Both the position numbers and the translations under genes were made by a program. The notes beneath the pieces were generated by a model. That model was not told where the DNA came from. It saw nothing but the letters and a program-made list of their open reading frames with translations, and made no database searches. Below, in pieces: positions 24,140-33,316 of a DNA stretch of 64,000 nt (position 1 is its first letter; every line of letters begins with the position of its first letter). The DNA is from CAZAAW01 sp964483325. GTDB lineage: Bacteria; Pseudomonadota; Alphaproteobacteria; Rhizobiales; Kaistiaceae. The stretch covers positions 70,011-134,010 of the forward strand of contig CAZAAW010000007.1 in the NCBI GenBank assembly GCA_964483325.1, in the 5' to 3' direction.

Positions 24140-25714
24140 GTGACGTCGACTGAACTGCTGAAGGACCATAAACGCCTCAGAGCGAACCTGCCCGAGGCCG
24201 CCCTTTTCACCGAGGCGGTGCGGCGGGGCGAGGGAGAGGTCGCCGCCGACGGGGCGCTGGCGGTGCGGACCGGGGTCCATACTGGCCGCTCGCCCAAGGA
24301 CAAGTTCATCGTTCGCGACGCGACCACCGCCGACACGGTCTGGTGGGACAACAACCGGCCCATGGAGCCGGCGCATTTCGATGCTCTGCTGGCGGACTTC
24401 CTCGCGGCGGCGGCAGACAAGGAGCTGTTCGTCCAGGATCTTTATGGCGGCGCCGATCCGGCCCTGCGCATCCGCGTGCGGGTCTTTGCCGAGCTCGCCT
24501 GGCACTCGCTCTTCATCCGCAACCTGCTGATCCGGCCGAAGGAGGGCGAGACGGTCGGCCTGCCGCCCGACCTGACGATCATCGATCTGCCCGATTTCAA
24601 GGCAGATAAGGAACGCCACGGGGCGCGCAGCGAGACGATCATCGCCTGCGATTTCACCCGCGGCATCGTCCTCATCGGCGGCACGCTCTATGCCGGCGAG
24701 ATGAAGAAGTCCGTCTTCACCTATCTGAATTTCACGCTGCCGCCGAAGGGCGTCATGCCCATGCACTGCTCGGCCAATATCGGCCCGGACGGCGACACGG
24801 CGATCTTCTTCGGCCTCTCCGGGACCGGCAAGACGACGCTGTCGGCAGACCCGTCGCGGACGCTGATCGGCGATGACGAGCACGGCTGGGGCGCCCAGGG
24901 CGTCTTCAATTTCGAAGGCGGCTGCTACGCCAAGACGATCCGCCTGTCGCCGACCGCCGAGCCCGACATCTATTCCGCCAGCCTGCGCTTCGGCACCATC
25001 CTGGAGAACGTCGTCCTCGATCCAGCGACGCGCCGGCCCGATTTCGACGACGGCTCCCTCACCGAGAACACCCGCGCCGCCTATCCTCTGTCCTTCATCG
25101 CCAATGCCAGCGAATCGGGCATGGGCGGCCATCCGCGCAACATCATCATGCTGACGGCGGACGCCTTCGGCGTCATGCCGCCGATCGCCCGGCTGATGCC
25201 CGGCCAGGCCATGTATCATTTCCTGTCCGGCTATACGGCCAAGGTGGCCGGCACCGAGAAGGGCGTGACGGAGCCGGAGGCGACCTTCTCCACCTGCTTC
25301 GGCGCCCCCTTCATGCCTCGGCACCCTGCCGAATACGGCAATCTGCTGCGCAAGCTCATCGGCGAGCACAAGGCCGACTGCTGGCTGGTCAATACCGGCT
25401 GGACCGGCGGCGCCTACGGCGTCGGCCGCCGCATGCCGATCCAGGCGACGCGCCGCCTGCTGGCGGCAGTGCTCAACGGCACGCTGCGCAACGCCGATTT
25501 CTATCGCGACCGCAATTTCGGTTTCGACGTGCCGACCGACCTGCCCGGGATCGAGCCGCACCTCCTGCACCCGCGCAAGACCTGGGCGGACAAGATCGCC
25601 TATGACGCCCAGGCAGCCAGGCTCGCCGGCATGTTCCAGGACAATTTCGTGAAGTTCGTCCCGCATGTCGACGATGAAATCCGCGAGTCCGCACCGCAGA
25701 TCGCCGTCGCCTGA
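24140..25714 (+). CDS. pckA: Phosphoenolpyruvate carboxykinase (ATP)
   Basis: A 524-residue cytoplasmic enzyme converting oxaloacetate plus ATP to phosphoenolpyruvate, the entry step of gluconeogenesis. Diagnostic segments are TGRSPKDKF (substrate loop), MHCSANIG (Mn2+ His), GLSGTGKTTLSADP (kinase-1a P-loop, about residues 225-238), DDEHGW (kinase-2) and NTGWTGG. Length is normal for bacterial ATP-type enzymes. It begins with GTG behind TGGAGGA. A hairpin 20 bases after the stop is a likely terminator. Confidence 0.96.
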   Translation: MTSTELLKDHKRLRANLPEAALFTEAVRRGEGEVAADGALAVRTGVHTGRSPKDKFIVRDATTADTVWWDNNRPMEPAHFDALLADFLAAAADKELFVQDLYGGADPALRIRVRVFAELAWHSLFIRNLLIRPKEGETVGLPPDLTIIDLPDFKADKERHGARSETIIACDFTRGIVLIGGTLYAGEMKKSVFTYLNFTLPPKGVMPMHCSANIGPDGDTAIFFGLSGTGKTTLSADPSRTLIGDDEHGWGAQGVFNFEGGCYAKTIRLSPTAEPDIYSASLRFGTILENVVLDPATRRPDFDDGSLTENTRAAYPLSFIANASESGMGGHPRNIIMLTADAFGVMPPIARLMPGQAMYHFLSGYTAKVAGTEKGVTEPEATFSTCFGAPFMPRHPAEYGNLLRKLIGEHKADCWLVNTGWTGGAYGVGRRMPIQATRRLLAAVLNGTLRNADFYRDRNFGFDVPTDLPGIEPHLLHPRKTWADKIAYDAQAARLAGMFQDNFVKFVPHVDDEIRESAPQIAVA

Positions 25715-25735
25715 AAAGTAACGGCACATCCTTGC

Positions 25736-25765
25736 AACAGGGTCGCTGCCACCGGCGATCCTGTT
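25736..25765 (+). terminator. Hairpin after pckA
   Basis: AACAGGGTCGC and GCGATCCTGTT form an 11-bp stem with one G-T pair around an 8-base loop. Only a weak T/A stretch follows. It probably ends the pckA transcript, although, lying 52 bases before the second marR gene, it could also be that regulator's operator. Confidence 0.5.
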
Positions 25766-25816
25766 AATTCCGATGCGGGCCTTACGTTCGGCGCCAGTCT
25801 ATGTTGAAATACCGCC

Positions 25817-26269
25817 ATGCGATCGAAACAGTCCTTCACGAATCTGCTGCCTGAACTCTCGCGTCTGCTGCGGCGCCGCTATGAGGGGATGCTCGACGAT
25901 GCCGGCCTCGGCGTGACGGCGGGCGAAGCGCGGACGCTGCGCCATGTCAGCCGCGCCCCGGGCGCCAGCCAGGCGGTGATTGCCGAGCGCATGGGGATCG
26001 AGCCCATGACGCTTGTCGGCTTTCTCGACCGGCTCGAGAGCCGGGGGCTGGTGCGGCGCGTCCCCAACCCGACCGACCGGCGCGCCAAGCATATCGAGCT
26101 GACCGAGGCGGCGGTGCCGATCCTGGAGCGCGTCGACGCGGTGCTTTCCAGCATGCGCAAGGAGGCGACGGCCGGCATCCCGCAGGCCGAGCTCGATGTT
26201 ACATCGCGCAGCCTCGACCAGATGAAGCTGGCGCTGACGCGCGTCCTGCAGACGCAGCGCTCGGCCTGA
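25817..26269 (+). CDS. MarR-family transcriptional regulator (second)
   Basis: A 150-residue MarR-type protein with recognition helix region ASQAVIAERMGIEPMTLVGFLDRLE and wing NPTDRRAKHIELT. These parts closely match the first MarR gene (21184-21642), so the two are paralogues. It stands alone between pckA and the caspase-like gene; its target is not evident. Confidence 0.87.
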   Translation: MRSKQSFTNLLPELSRLLRRRYEGMLDDAGLGVTAGEARTLRHVSRAPGASQAVIAERMGIEPMTLVGFLDRLESRGLVRRVPNPTDRRAKHIELTEAAVPILERVDAVLSSMRKEATAGIPQAELDVTSRSLDQMKLALTRVLQTQRSA

Positions 26270-26351
26270 CCGCCGGCGCGGTTCATTTGTCATTCAGCCG
26301 CGCGATTCCTATCATCGACAGTCCGCCATGCCGCTGCAGGAGGCCCTGTCG

Positions 26352-27863
26352 ATGCACCGCTGGCTTGCCCTCATCGCGGCGGCACTGATCTGTGCTGCTT
26401 CCAGCGCCGCCCATGCGGAGCGGCGCATTGCCCTCGTCATCGGCAATGACGGCTACGAGGCGCTGCCCAAATTGCAGAAGGCGGCCGCCGATGCCGGCGC
26501 CTATGCCGAGCTCCTGCGGGCGCAGGGCTTCGACGCGGTGATGCTGAAGACCAACCTGACGCGCAGCGCCATGGACCAGGCGATCGCCGTCTTCCTCGAC
26601 ACCATCCAGCCCGGCGACACCGCCGTCTTCGCCTATTCCGGCCATGGCTGGAGCGACGGCGTGCAGAACTACATCGTCGGCACCGACGCGCCGGCCACCG
26701 GCAGCCAGGAATTCCTCGCCCGCATCTCGATCCCGCTCAGGAACGGCGCCACCGGCGTCATCGACGACATGGACCGGCGCGGCGCGGCGGTGAAGGTGGC
26801 GATCATCGACGCCTGCCGCGACAACCCGTTCACGCCGGCGACGGCGGGCCGCAGCGTCGGGCTCGGCCGCGGCCTGGTGCGCATCGACCCGCCCAAGGGC
26901 ACCTTCGTGGTGTTCTCGGCGAGCCCCGGCCAGACGGCGCTCGACCGGCTGTCGGACGGCGATGCCGACCCCAACAGCGTCTTCACCCGGGTCTTCGTGC
27001 CGCTTGTCAGCCAGGGGCTCAGCCTGCAGGAGGCGGTGAAGGCGACGCAGAGCGAGGTGGTGAAGCTGGCGCGCAGCGTCGATCACGACCAGCAGCCCGC
27101 CTATATCGACGAGATGCTCGGTGAGACCTGCCTGTCGGGCGACTGCCAGCCGGCAACGGCTTCCGCCGCTGCGGCCGCCGCCCCCGAGCCGCCGCCGGCC
27201 CAGCTCCCCGGTCCGGAAATGGCCTTCTGGACGACAATCGCCGATTCCGACAATCCGGAGGACTTCGAAGCCTATCTGGCGCAGTTTCCGGACGGCACTT
27301 TCTCGCGGCTGGCGAAGATCCGCATCGCTGCCTTGCGTGATGCGCCGCCGGCAGCGGCACCCGCACAGCAGGTGGCGGTTGCCGCGCCGCAGGCCGCACC
27401 AGCGGAAGAGCCGGCGGCGATTGCCCCGGCGATCCCGCTGGACCCGCCGCTCGACCGTGCCGGCGTCATGGAGCTGCAGCAGGAACTCACCCGGGTCGGC
27501 TGCTTCGCATCGGCGGTCGACGGCGTCTGGGGTCAGCGCTCCCGCCGCGCCCTGCAGCGCTTCAACGCCGCCACCGGCCGCCGCCTGCCGGTCGATACGG
27601 CGAGCGCCGAAGCCCTGGCGGCCGTGCACGATGCGGATGCGATCGTCTGCCGTGCCGAGGCGGCCGAACCGCCGGCGCGCCGCGCTGCACCGCAGCGGCC
27701 GGGGCGGCAGGTCGCCGAGCCGCCGCGCGCCCCCCGCCGCCAGGCGGTGCGCGAGCGCGCCGAAGCGCCCCGCCAGCGCTGCGTACGCAACAATGTGCAG
27801 GGACCGGCCATCGGGCGCTCCGAATGGGTCATCTGGGGCACCAACCAGCCCTGTCGGCCTTAA
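26352..27863 (+). CDS. Secreted caspase-like protein with peptidoglycan-binding-like C-terminus
   Basis: About 503 residues; ATG 26352 is preferred over 26328 because AGGAGG lies eight bases before it. Residues 1-22 are a signal peptide (ending AHA). Then comes a C14 caspase p20-type domain: RRIALVIGNDGYEALPKL, catalytic His in YSGHG (about residue 97) and catalytic Cys in DACRDNP (about residue 155). After an Ala/Pro-rich linker there is a PG_binding_1-like repeat (LQQELTRVGCFASAVDGVWGQRSRRALQRF) and a basic tail. Such proteins are frequent in Hyphomicrobiales but their substrates are unknown. Monocistronic. Confidence 0.88.
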   Translation: MHRWLALIAAALICAASSAAHAERRIALVIGNDGYEALPKLQKAAADAGAYAELLRAQGFDAVMLKTNLTRSAMDQAIAVFLDTIQPGDTAVFAYSGHGWSDGVQNYIVGTDAPATGSQEFLARISIPLRNGATGVIDDMDRRGAAVKVAIIDACRDNPFTPATAGRSVGLGRGLVRIDPPKGTFVVFSASPGQTALDRLSDGDADPNSVFTRVFVPLVSQGLSLQEAVKATQSEVVKLARSVDHDQQPAYIDEMLGETCLSGDCQPATASAAAAAAPEPPPAQLPGPEMAFWTTIADSDNPEDFEAYLAQFPDGTFSRLAKIRIAALRDAPPAAAPAQQVAVAAPQAAPAEEPAAIAPAIPLDPPLDRAGVMELQQELTRVGCFASAVDGVWGQRSRRALQRFNAATGRRLPVDTASAEALAAVHDADAIVCRAEAAEPPARRAAPQRPGRQVAEPPRAPRRQAVRERAEAPRQRCVRNNVQGPAIGRSEWVIWGTNQPCRP

Positions 27864-27926
27864 GGCGTCCCGCCACCGGCCGGATCGTGCTACAGAGGCG
27901 CGAACCGAACTTCGAAGGCCTGACAG

Positions 27927-29135
27927 GTGAATTTGCAGATGTCCAGCGCGGGTGACCCGGTCACGCGCGGCAATCCGTTCGATCTCCCGGAAGCGGCGCT
28001 GCGCCGGCGCCAGAACGCCAAGTGGCGCTATTACGGCGACGACGTTCTTCCGGCCTTCGTCGCCGAGATGGATTTCGCCGTCGCGCCGCCGGTGCAGGCG
28101 GCGATCCGGCAGATCGTCGACATGGAGGATTACGGCTATCCGATGCGGCATGGCGAGGAGTCGGAGCGACGGCTCGCCAGTGCCTTTGCCCGCCGCATGG
28201 AGAGCCGGTTCGGCTGGGCCGCGGCCGCCGAATGCGTGCTGCCGCTCGCCGATCTCGTCCAGGGTGTCTATGCCGCGCTGACGGCGTTCACGGCGCCGGG
28301 AGACGGGGTGATCGTCCAGACGCCGTGCTATCCGCCGTTCCGCGAGGCCATCGTCTCGACCGGCCGCCGGCTCGTGCCGCTGCCGATGCGCGACAATGGC
28401 GACCGGCATGTCTTCGATCTCGGCGCCTTGCCGGCGGATGCGCAGCCGCGACTGCTCATCCTGTGCAATCCGCAGAATCCCACCGGCCGCGTCTTCGAGC
28501 GCGGCGAGCTGCAGCAGCTGGCGGACTTTGCGCTGCGCCATGACCTGCTCGTCGTCTCGGACGAGATCCATGCCGACCTCGTCTATCCCGGCGGCCGGCA
28601 CATCCCCTTCGCCGCGCTCGGGCCGGACATCGCGGCGCGAACCCTGACGGTGACCTCCGCCACCAAGGGCTTCAACATCCCCGGCCTGCGCTGCGGCGTT
28701 CTCCATTTCGGCGCGCCGGAACTGCGCGCCCGCTTCACCGACCGCCTCCCGGCGCGGCTCCTCGGCCAGCCGAGCGTCGTCGGCGTCGAGGCGACGGTTG
28801 CCGCCTGGGACGAGGGGCAGCCGTGGCTCGACGCCGTCATGGCGCATCTGCGGCAGGCCCGCGACCACATCGTCGCCACGCTGGCGCAGGAGGTGCCGCA
28901 GATCGTCTGCCGGGCACCGGAAGGCACGTTCCTCGCCTGGCTGGACTGTTCAGCGCTCGGCCTCGAGACGACGGCGTTCCGCTTCTTCCATGACGCGGCG
29001 AAGGTCGCCTTCAGCGCCGGCGAGACCTTCGATCCGGAAGCGCGGCAGTTCGTGCGCTTCAACTTCGCCACCTCCATGCCGATCCTGGACGATATCCTGG
29101 GGCGGGTCATCGACGCGGTGCGGCGCCGCGCGTAG
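27927..29135 (+). CDS. MalY/PatB-type PLP-dependent enzyme (probable cystathionine beta-lyase or aminotransferase)
   Basis: A 402-residue fold-type I PLP enzyme; it may start at GTG 27927 or ATG 27939. Motifs are KWRYYGDDVLPAFVAEMDF (MalY/PatB N-terminus), LCNPQNPTGRVF, VVSDEIHADLVYPG and SATKGFNIPGLRCG, where the Lys binds PLP. The MalY/PatB group usually cleaves C-S bonds of cystathionine. No regulator is adjacent; a 550-base gap with a PHO-box follows. Confidence 0.87.
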   Translation: MNLQMSSAGDPVTRGNPFDLPEAALRRRQNAKWRYYGDDVLPAFVAEMDFAVAPPVQAAIRQIVDMEDYGYPMRHGEESERRLASAFARRMESRFGWAAAAECVLPLADLVQGVYAALTAFTAPGDGVIVQTPCYPPFREAIVSTGRRLVPLPMRDNGDRHVFDLGALPADAQPRLLILCNPQNPTGRVFERGELQQLADFALRHDLLVVSDEIHADLVYPGGRHIPFAALGPDIAARTLTVTSATKGFNIPGLRCGVLHFGAPELRARFTDRLPARLLGQPSVVGVEATVAAWDEGQPWLDAVMAHLRQARDHIVATLAQEVPQIVCRAPEGTFLAWLDCSALGLETTAFRFFHDAAKVAFSAGETFDPEARQFVRFNFATSMPILDDILGRVIDAVRRRA

Positions 29136-29684
29136 CAGGACTTGATCGGAAGGGCGCGGTGCAAGCGCGACCGAGATCATAGCCGGCTGGCTATCGACTC
29201 GGTGGGCAGCTCTCGGTCTGGCGACAGAGACCTCCGCAAACTTATCCACCGATCCGTTTAGGCTCACTCCGGCACTGGCAACGGTGGCCGGCGCGCGTCT
29301 TTCCACGCCATCCGGACTGCCCTGGCGCATCTGTCGCAGCGCCGGCCGGACCCCGCTCTCCGGCTGTAACATCACTGACATGAAACGGTCCTACCCCTCG
29401 CTCCGCCAGGGGAGCGGCAGCTCCCGGAAGCATCGGAGCGACCGCTGCATGAACAGGGCCATGAGTTTCGTTTCCCTGCGGCCGGTCGAGGTCGCCGGGT
29501 AGGCGGCCGCAAGGCGAGACAGTCGGGCGGCCGCCAGCCGCCCGGACACACAGACATCACGGTGCGTACAGGCTGCGCCAGCGACGAAACGGTCGCCGGC
29601 GGCGAGGGAGCCTCTTTGTCCAGTTCCAACCGAGCAGGGCGAATAAGCCGGCTCAGCACCAGCCGCTCAACGGAGACGATACGA
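29136..29684. other. Long regulatory region upstream of the three-binding-protein ABC cluster
   Basis: About 550 bases with no supported gene. It contains a PHO-box-like element (29364-29381), an inverted-repeat-rich stretch (GCGGCCGC and GGCGGCCGCC around 29503-29535) and, at its end, the ribosome-binding site of the first binding-protein gene. Confidence 0.5.
29364..29381 (+). promoter_or_regulatory. Candidate PHO box (PhoB operator) upstream of ABC cluster
   Basis: CTGTAAC-ATCA-CTGACAT: two heptamers close to the PhoB consensus CTGTCAT, 11 bases apart start to start, the spacing PhoB needs. It is followed by GAAACGG. The start codon of the first binding protein is about 300 bases downstream, so the transcript would have a long leader or an additional promoter. 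Confidence 0.6.
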
Positions 29685-30986
29685 ATGATCCTTTCCCGCA
29701 TTGCCAGGGCTCTGCTGGTCGGCGCTGCCCTCGTTGCGGCCCCGCTGGCAGGCGCAAGGGCCGAGATGGCGAAGACCCTCGACCAGCCGGTGACGATCAC
29801 CTTCTACAATTACAACCTCGCCTCGGCGGGCGTCGGTGCCGACGGCACCAAGCAGCTTCTCGACGAGTTCATGGCTGCCCATCCCGACATCAAGGTCGAG
29901 GGCGTCGGCGTCAACTCGGCCGACATGAACTCGCGTGTCCAGGCCGACATGGCCGCCGGCCGCGTGCCGGATGTGGCGCAGATCGTCTTCGACGGCTTCG
30001 ACTTCATCGTCCACAATCTCGGCGCCCAGGCGCTGGAGGACATCGTCCCGGCCGACGAGCTGGCGGCGCATTTCGAGGGCATGGCGCCGAACGGCCTGCA
30101 GCTCGGCTTTCTCGATGGCAAGACCTACGGGCTCGCCTACACCTTCTCGACGCCGGTCCTCTTCTACAACGCCACGCTGTTCCGCGAGGCCGGGCTCGAT
30201 CCCGACAAGCCGCCGCGCACCTGGGACGAGGTCAAGCAATACGCCCTGCAGATCAGGGACAAGACCGGCAAGACCGGCCTGATGACCGGCGCCATCATGG
30301 GCTCCGACTGGATGATCCAGGGCATCATCCTCTCCAATGGCGGCCGCGTCCTTTCCGAGGATCGCAAGACCATCACCTTCGCCGAGCCGCCGGCGCTCGG
30401 CGCCATCGAAATGCTGCATGATCTGGCGGTCAGCGGCGCCATGCCGAACGTGCCGATGAACGGCACGATCGAAACGATGGCGAGCGGCAATGCCGGCATG
30501 TACCTGCAGACCAGCGCGCTGCAGGCGGTCCTCGTCGCCGGCGCCAAGGACAAGTGGGAGCTGCGGGCGGCGCCGATGCCGTCCTTCGGCGACAAGCCGG
30601 CCAAGCCGACCAATTCCGGTTCGGCTCTGGTGATCTTCAGCCAGGACCCGGTGAAGCAGCGGGCGGCCTGGGAGCTGATGAAGTTCCTGACCAGCGAGCG
30701 CGGCTACACCATCATCACCTCGAAGATCGGCTACCTGCCGCTGCGGCCCGACATCGTCGACGACCCGCAATATCTCGCCGGCTGGGTCAAGGAGCACCCG
30801 CTGGTGCAGCCCAATCTCGAGCAGCTGTCGCGCCTCAATCCGTGGGTGCCGATGCCCGGCCCGAACTACCGGCAGATCCTCAAGGTCATGCTCGATGCCT
30901 ACGAGGAAGCCGTGTTCGGCGACGGCGATCCCGCCGAGGTGATGGCCGAAGCCCAGCAGCGCGCCCAGGACCTGATGCCGCAATAG
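29685..30986 (+). CDS. Sugar-type (UgpB/MalE-like) ABC substrate-binding protein, paralogue 1
   Basis: A 433-residue family-1 extracellular binding protein; ATG 29685 follows CGGAGA. Signal peptide: residues 1-26 (ending ARA). The mature part has the shared pattern VTITFYNYNLASAGVG, RVQADMAAGRVPDVAQ, AYTFSTPVLFYNATLF and GLDPDKPPRTWDEV. It is highly similar to the two other binding proteins in the cluster (31944, 34215). The UgpB/MalE family binds sugars, polyols or glycerol-3-phosphate derivatives; neighbouring phosphoesterases and the PHO box argue for phosphodiesters here (inference). Confidence 0.9.
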   Translation: MILSRIARALLVGAALVAAPLAGARAEMAKTLDQPVTITFYNYNLASAGVGADGTKQLLDEFMAAHPDIKVEGVGVNSADMNSRVQADMAAGRVPDVAQIVFDGFDFIVHNLGAQALEDIVPADELAAHFEGMAPNGLQLGFLDGKTYGLAYTFSTPVLFYNATLFREAGLDPDKPPRTWDEVKQYALQIRDKTGKTGLMTGAIMGSDWMIQGIILSNGGRVLSEDRKTITFAEPPALGAIEMLHDLAVSGAMPNVPMNGTIETMASGNAGMYLQTSALQAVLVAGAKDKWELRAAPMPSFGDKPAKPTNSGSALVIFSQDPVKQRAAWELMKFLTSERGYTIITSKIGYLPLRPDIVDDPQYLAGWVKEHPLVQPNLEQLSRLNPWVPMPGPNYRQILKVMLDAYEEAVFGDGDPAEVMAEAQQRAQDLMPQ

Positions 30987-31065
30987 GCGACGCCGTCCTG
31001 CGCCGCGGCCCCCAGGCGTTGCCGGCCGCGGCGCCAGCCCGATCCTCCGTCACCCGGATATCATC

Positions 31066-31917
31066 ATGAACAAGACGATCCGCTTCCTGCATCTCACGGA
31101 CCTCCACATCGCCAACCCGGACGCGACCGAGCCGCATCTCTACACCGATACGTCGGAGACGCTGGCGAAGGTGCTTGCCACGGCGCGCATGATCGACCCG
31201 TCGCCGAGCTTCGTCATTGTCAGCGGCGACATCGCCAACAATGCCGACCCGGCCGCCTATGCCGAGCTGAAGCGCGTCTGGGGCGACTACGACGTGCCGA
31301 CGCTGCACGCCCTCGGCAATCACGACAGCCGCGAAGCTTTCTATGAGATCATGCACGGCCGCACCGAGAATGCCGGTGCACCGTACTTCCACGACCAGGT
31401 CATCGACGGTGTCCACGTCATCGTCCTCGACTCCAGCACGCCGCGGCAGATTCACGGCACCATCGAGCCGGAGCAGTTCGCCTGGCTGGAGCAAGTCCTC
31501 GGCCAGCACCAGGATCTGCCGAAGGTCGTCGTTACGCACCATCCGCCGGCCTTTTCCGACGAGCACGGCCGGCATCCGTTCGAGGCGATTGCCTATGACG
31601 ACTCGCACAAGCTCGGCGAGATGCTGCGCGGCCGCAACGTCGTCGCCATCCTCGCCGGCCACGTCCACCACGACAGCGTCACGCTGTGGAACGGCATCCC
31701 GGTGATCATCAGCAACGGCCACCATTCCACGTCCGACGTGCTGCACCGCGGCGGCCTCCGCTCCGTCGAGGGCGCCGGCTTCAGCATGATCACGCTGCGC
31801 CCCAACGGCACCATGACCGTCAATTTCCTGCCGCTCATCACCGACCGCCGCGAGCTGTCGCGCACGTCGCTGGAGCAGCTGGAACACTACGTCGCCACGC
31901 TGCAGGCCGCCGAGTAA
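31066..31917 (+). CDS. Calcineurin-like metallophosphoesterase, paralogue 1
   Basis: A 283-residue phosphoesterase of the class III cyclic-nucleotide/GpdQ-type group. All metal-binding motifs are present: LTDLHI (D-x-H), SGDIAN (GD), GNHDSRE (GNHD), THH and AGHVHHD (GHxH). There is no signal peptide, so the enzyme is cytoplasmic and should act after import; GpdQ-type members cleave glycerophosphodiesters. It lies between binding proteins 1 and 2, 79 bases after the first, and has a paralogue at 33317. Confidence 0.9.
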   Translation: MNKTIRFLHLTDLHIANPDATEPHLYTDTSETLAKVLATARMIDPSPSFVIVSGDIANNADPAAYAELKRVWGDYDVPTLHALGNHDSREAFYEIMHGRTENAGAPYFHDQVIDGVHVIVLDSSTPRQIHGTIEPEQFAWLEQVLGQHQDLPKVVVTHHPPAFSDEHGRHPFEAIAYDDSHKLGEMLRGRNVVAILAGHVHHDSVTLWNGIPVIISNGHHSTSDVLHRGGLRSVEGAGFSMITLRPNGTMTVNFLPLITDRRELSRTSLEQLEHYVATLQAAE

Positions 31918-31943
31918 GCCGGCTTAGGAAGAGGGACAAGGAC

Positions 31944-33248
31944 ATGCGCTTTCCCAGCATCGCCCGCCTCGCGATCGGCCTCGCCATGGCGCTCGCCGCG
32001 CTCACCGGCGCCAGCGCCCAGATGGCGCCGGCCAACGATCAGCCGGTGACGATCACCTTCTACAGCTACAACCTCGCCACGGCTGGCATCGGCGCCGACG
32101 CGACGAAGAAGATGGTCGCCGAATTCATGGCGCTCCATCCCAATGTCACCGTCAATGCCGTCGGCGTCGACGGCAACACGCTGATCTCGCGCGTCCAGGC
32201 CGATCTCGCCGCCGGCAACCCGCCCGACGTCGCACAGCTGATCTTCAGCGACCTCGACTTCATCGTCCACACGCTCGGCGCCCAGCCGCTCGAGGACATC
32301 GTCCCGGCCGATGAGCTGAAGGCGCATTTCGACGGCATGTCCGAGCCCGGCCTGCAACTCGGTGTCATGGACGGCAGGACATACGGCCTCGCCTATACCT
32401 TCTCGACCCCGGTGCTGTTCTACAACGCCGACCTTTTCCGCGCCGCCGGTCTCGATCCCGACAAGCCGCCGCGCACGTGGGACGAGGTCCGGGACTATGC
32501 CGTCAGGATCAAGGAAGCGACGGGGAAGGGGATCTATCTGGCCTCCTTCGGCGCCCTGACCGGCGACTGGATCTGGCAGAGCCTCGTCTATTCGGCCGGC
32601 GGCCAGGTCCTGTCGGACGACCGCACGAAGCTGCAGTTTGCCGGCCCGGCCGGCGTCAAGGCGGCGACCATGCTGCGCGGCCTCGTCGAGGCCGGTGTCA
32701 TGGACAACCTGAGCCTGCCGCAGATGATGGAGGGCATGGCCTCGGGCAACATGGCCATGCAGCTCAATTCGACGGCGCTCAACGCCTATCTGGTCAACGC
32801 AGCCAAGGACAAGTTCGAGCTGCGCGCCGCCCCCGAGCCGTCTTTCGGCGACATGCCGGCCGTGCCGACCAATTCCGGCAGCGCACTGTTCATCCTCACC
32901 CCGGATGCCGCCAAGCAGCGCGCCGCCTGGGAGCTGATGAAGTTCCTCACCGGGCCGCGCGGCTACACGATCATCACCAGCGAGATCGGCTATCTGCCGC
33001 TGCGTCCGGCGATCGTCGACGACCCGCAATACCTCAAGGATTACGCCGACAGCCATCCGGTCGTGCGCCTCAATCTCGGCCAGCTGCCGCGCATCAAGCC
33101 GTGGGTGTCGATGCCCGGCACCGACTACCGGCAGGTCCAGAAGATGATGATGGACGGCGTCGACGAGGCCGTGTTCGGCGAGGGCGATGTCGGCGAGGCG
33201 CTGGCCGCCGCGCAGGAGCAGGCGCAGGCGCTCATTCCTCAGGACTGA
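31944..33248 (+). CDS. Sugar-type ABC substrate-binding protein, paralogue 2
   Basis: A 434-residue exported binding protein starting at ATG 31944, 26 bases after the phosphoesterase gene, with GGAAGAGGGACAAGG as ribosome-binding region. Signal peptide: residues 1-23 (ending ASA). It repeats the blocks of paralogue 1 (VTITFYSYNLATAGIG, RVQADLAAGNPPDVAQ, YTFSTPVLFYNADLF, DPDKPPRTWDEV). Differences cluster in the ligand-facing middle part (MTG-to-LTG and SNGG-to-YSAGG regions), so its ligand may differ. Confidence 0.9.
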   Translation: MRFPSIARLAIGLAMALAALTGASAQMAPANDQPVTITFYSYNLATAGIGADATKKMVAEFMALHPNVTVNAVGVDGNTLISRVQADLAAGNPPDVAQLIFSDLDFIVHTLGAQPLEDIVPADELKAHFDGMSEPGLQLGVMDGRTYGLAYTFSTPVLFYNADLFRAAGLDPDKPPRTWDEVRDYAVRIKEATGKGIYLASFGALTGDWIWQSLVYSAGGQVLSDDRTKLQFAGPAGVKAATMLRGLVEAGVMDNLSLPQMMEGMASGNMAMQLNSTALNAYLVNAAKDKFELRAAPEPSFGDMPAVPTNSGSALFILTPDAAKQRAAWELMKFLTGPRGYTIITSEIGYLPLRPAIVDDPQYLKDYADSHPVVRLNLGQLPRIKPWVSMPGTDYRQVQKMMMDGVDEAVFGEGDVGEALAAAQEQAQALIPQD

Positions 33249-33316
33249 CAGGCAGAGACGGGTGGCCCGCCATCCGTTCGCCAATCCCGATCCACATGCG
33301 CACAGCGAGGACCGAC

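Noticed and set aside
24044..25729. A 561-codon minus-strand open frame opposite pckA
   Set aside because: The plus-strand pckA has every active-site motif; the minus frame is a low-complexity shadow.
26283..28868. An 861-codon open frame on the minus strand
   Set aside because: Antisense to the caspase-like and PLP-enzyme genes; composition is that of a reverse-frame shadow.
33249..33270. PHO-box-like CTGACAG after binding protein 2
   Set aside because: Only one half-site is present; the second heptamer at the right spacing does not match.
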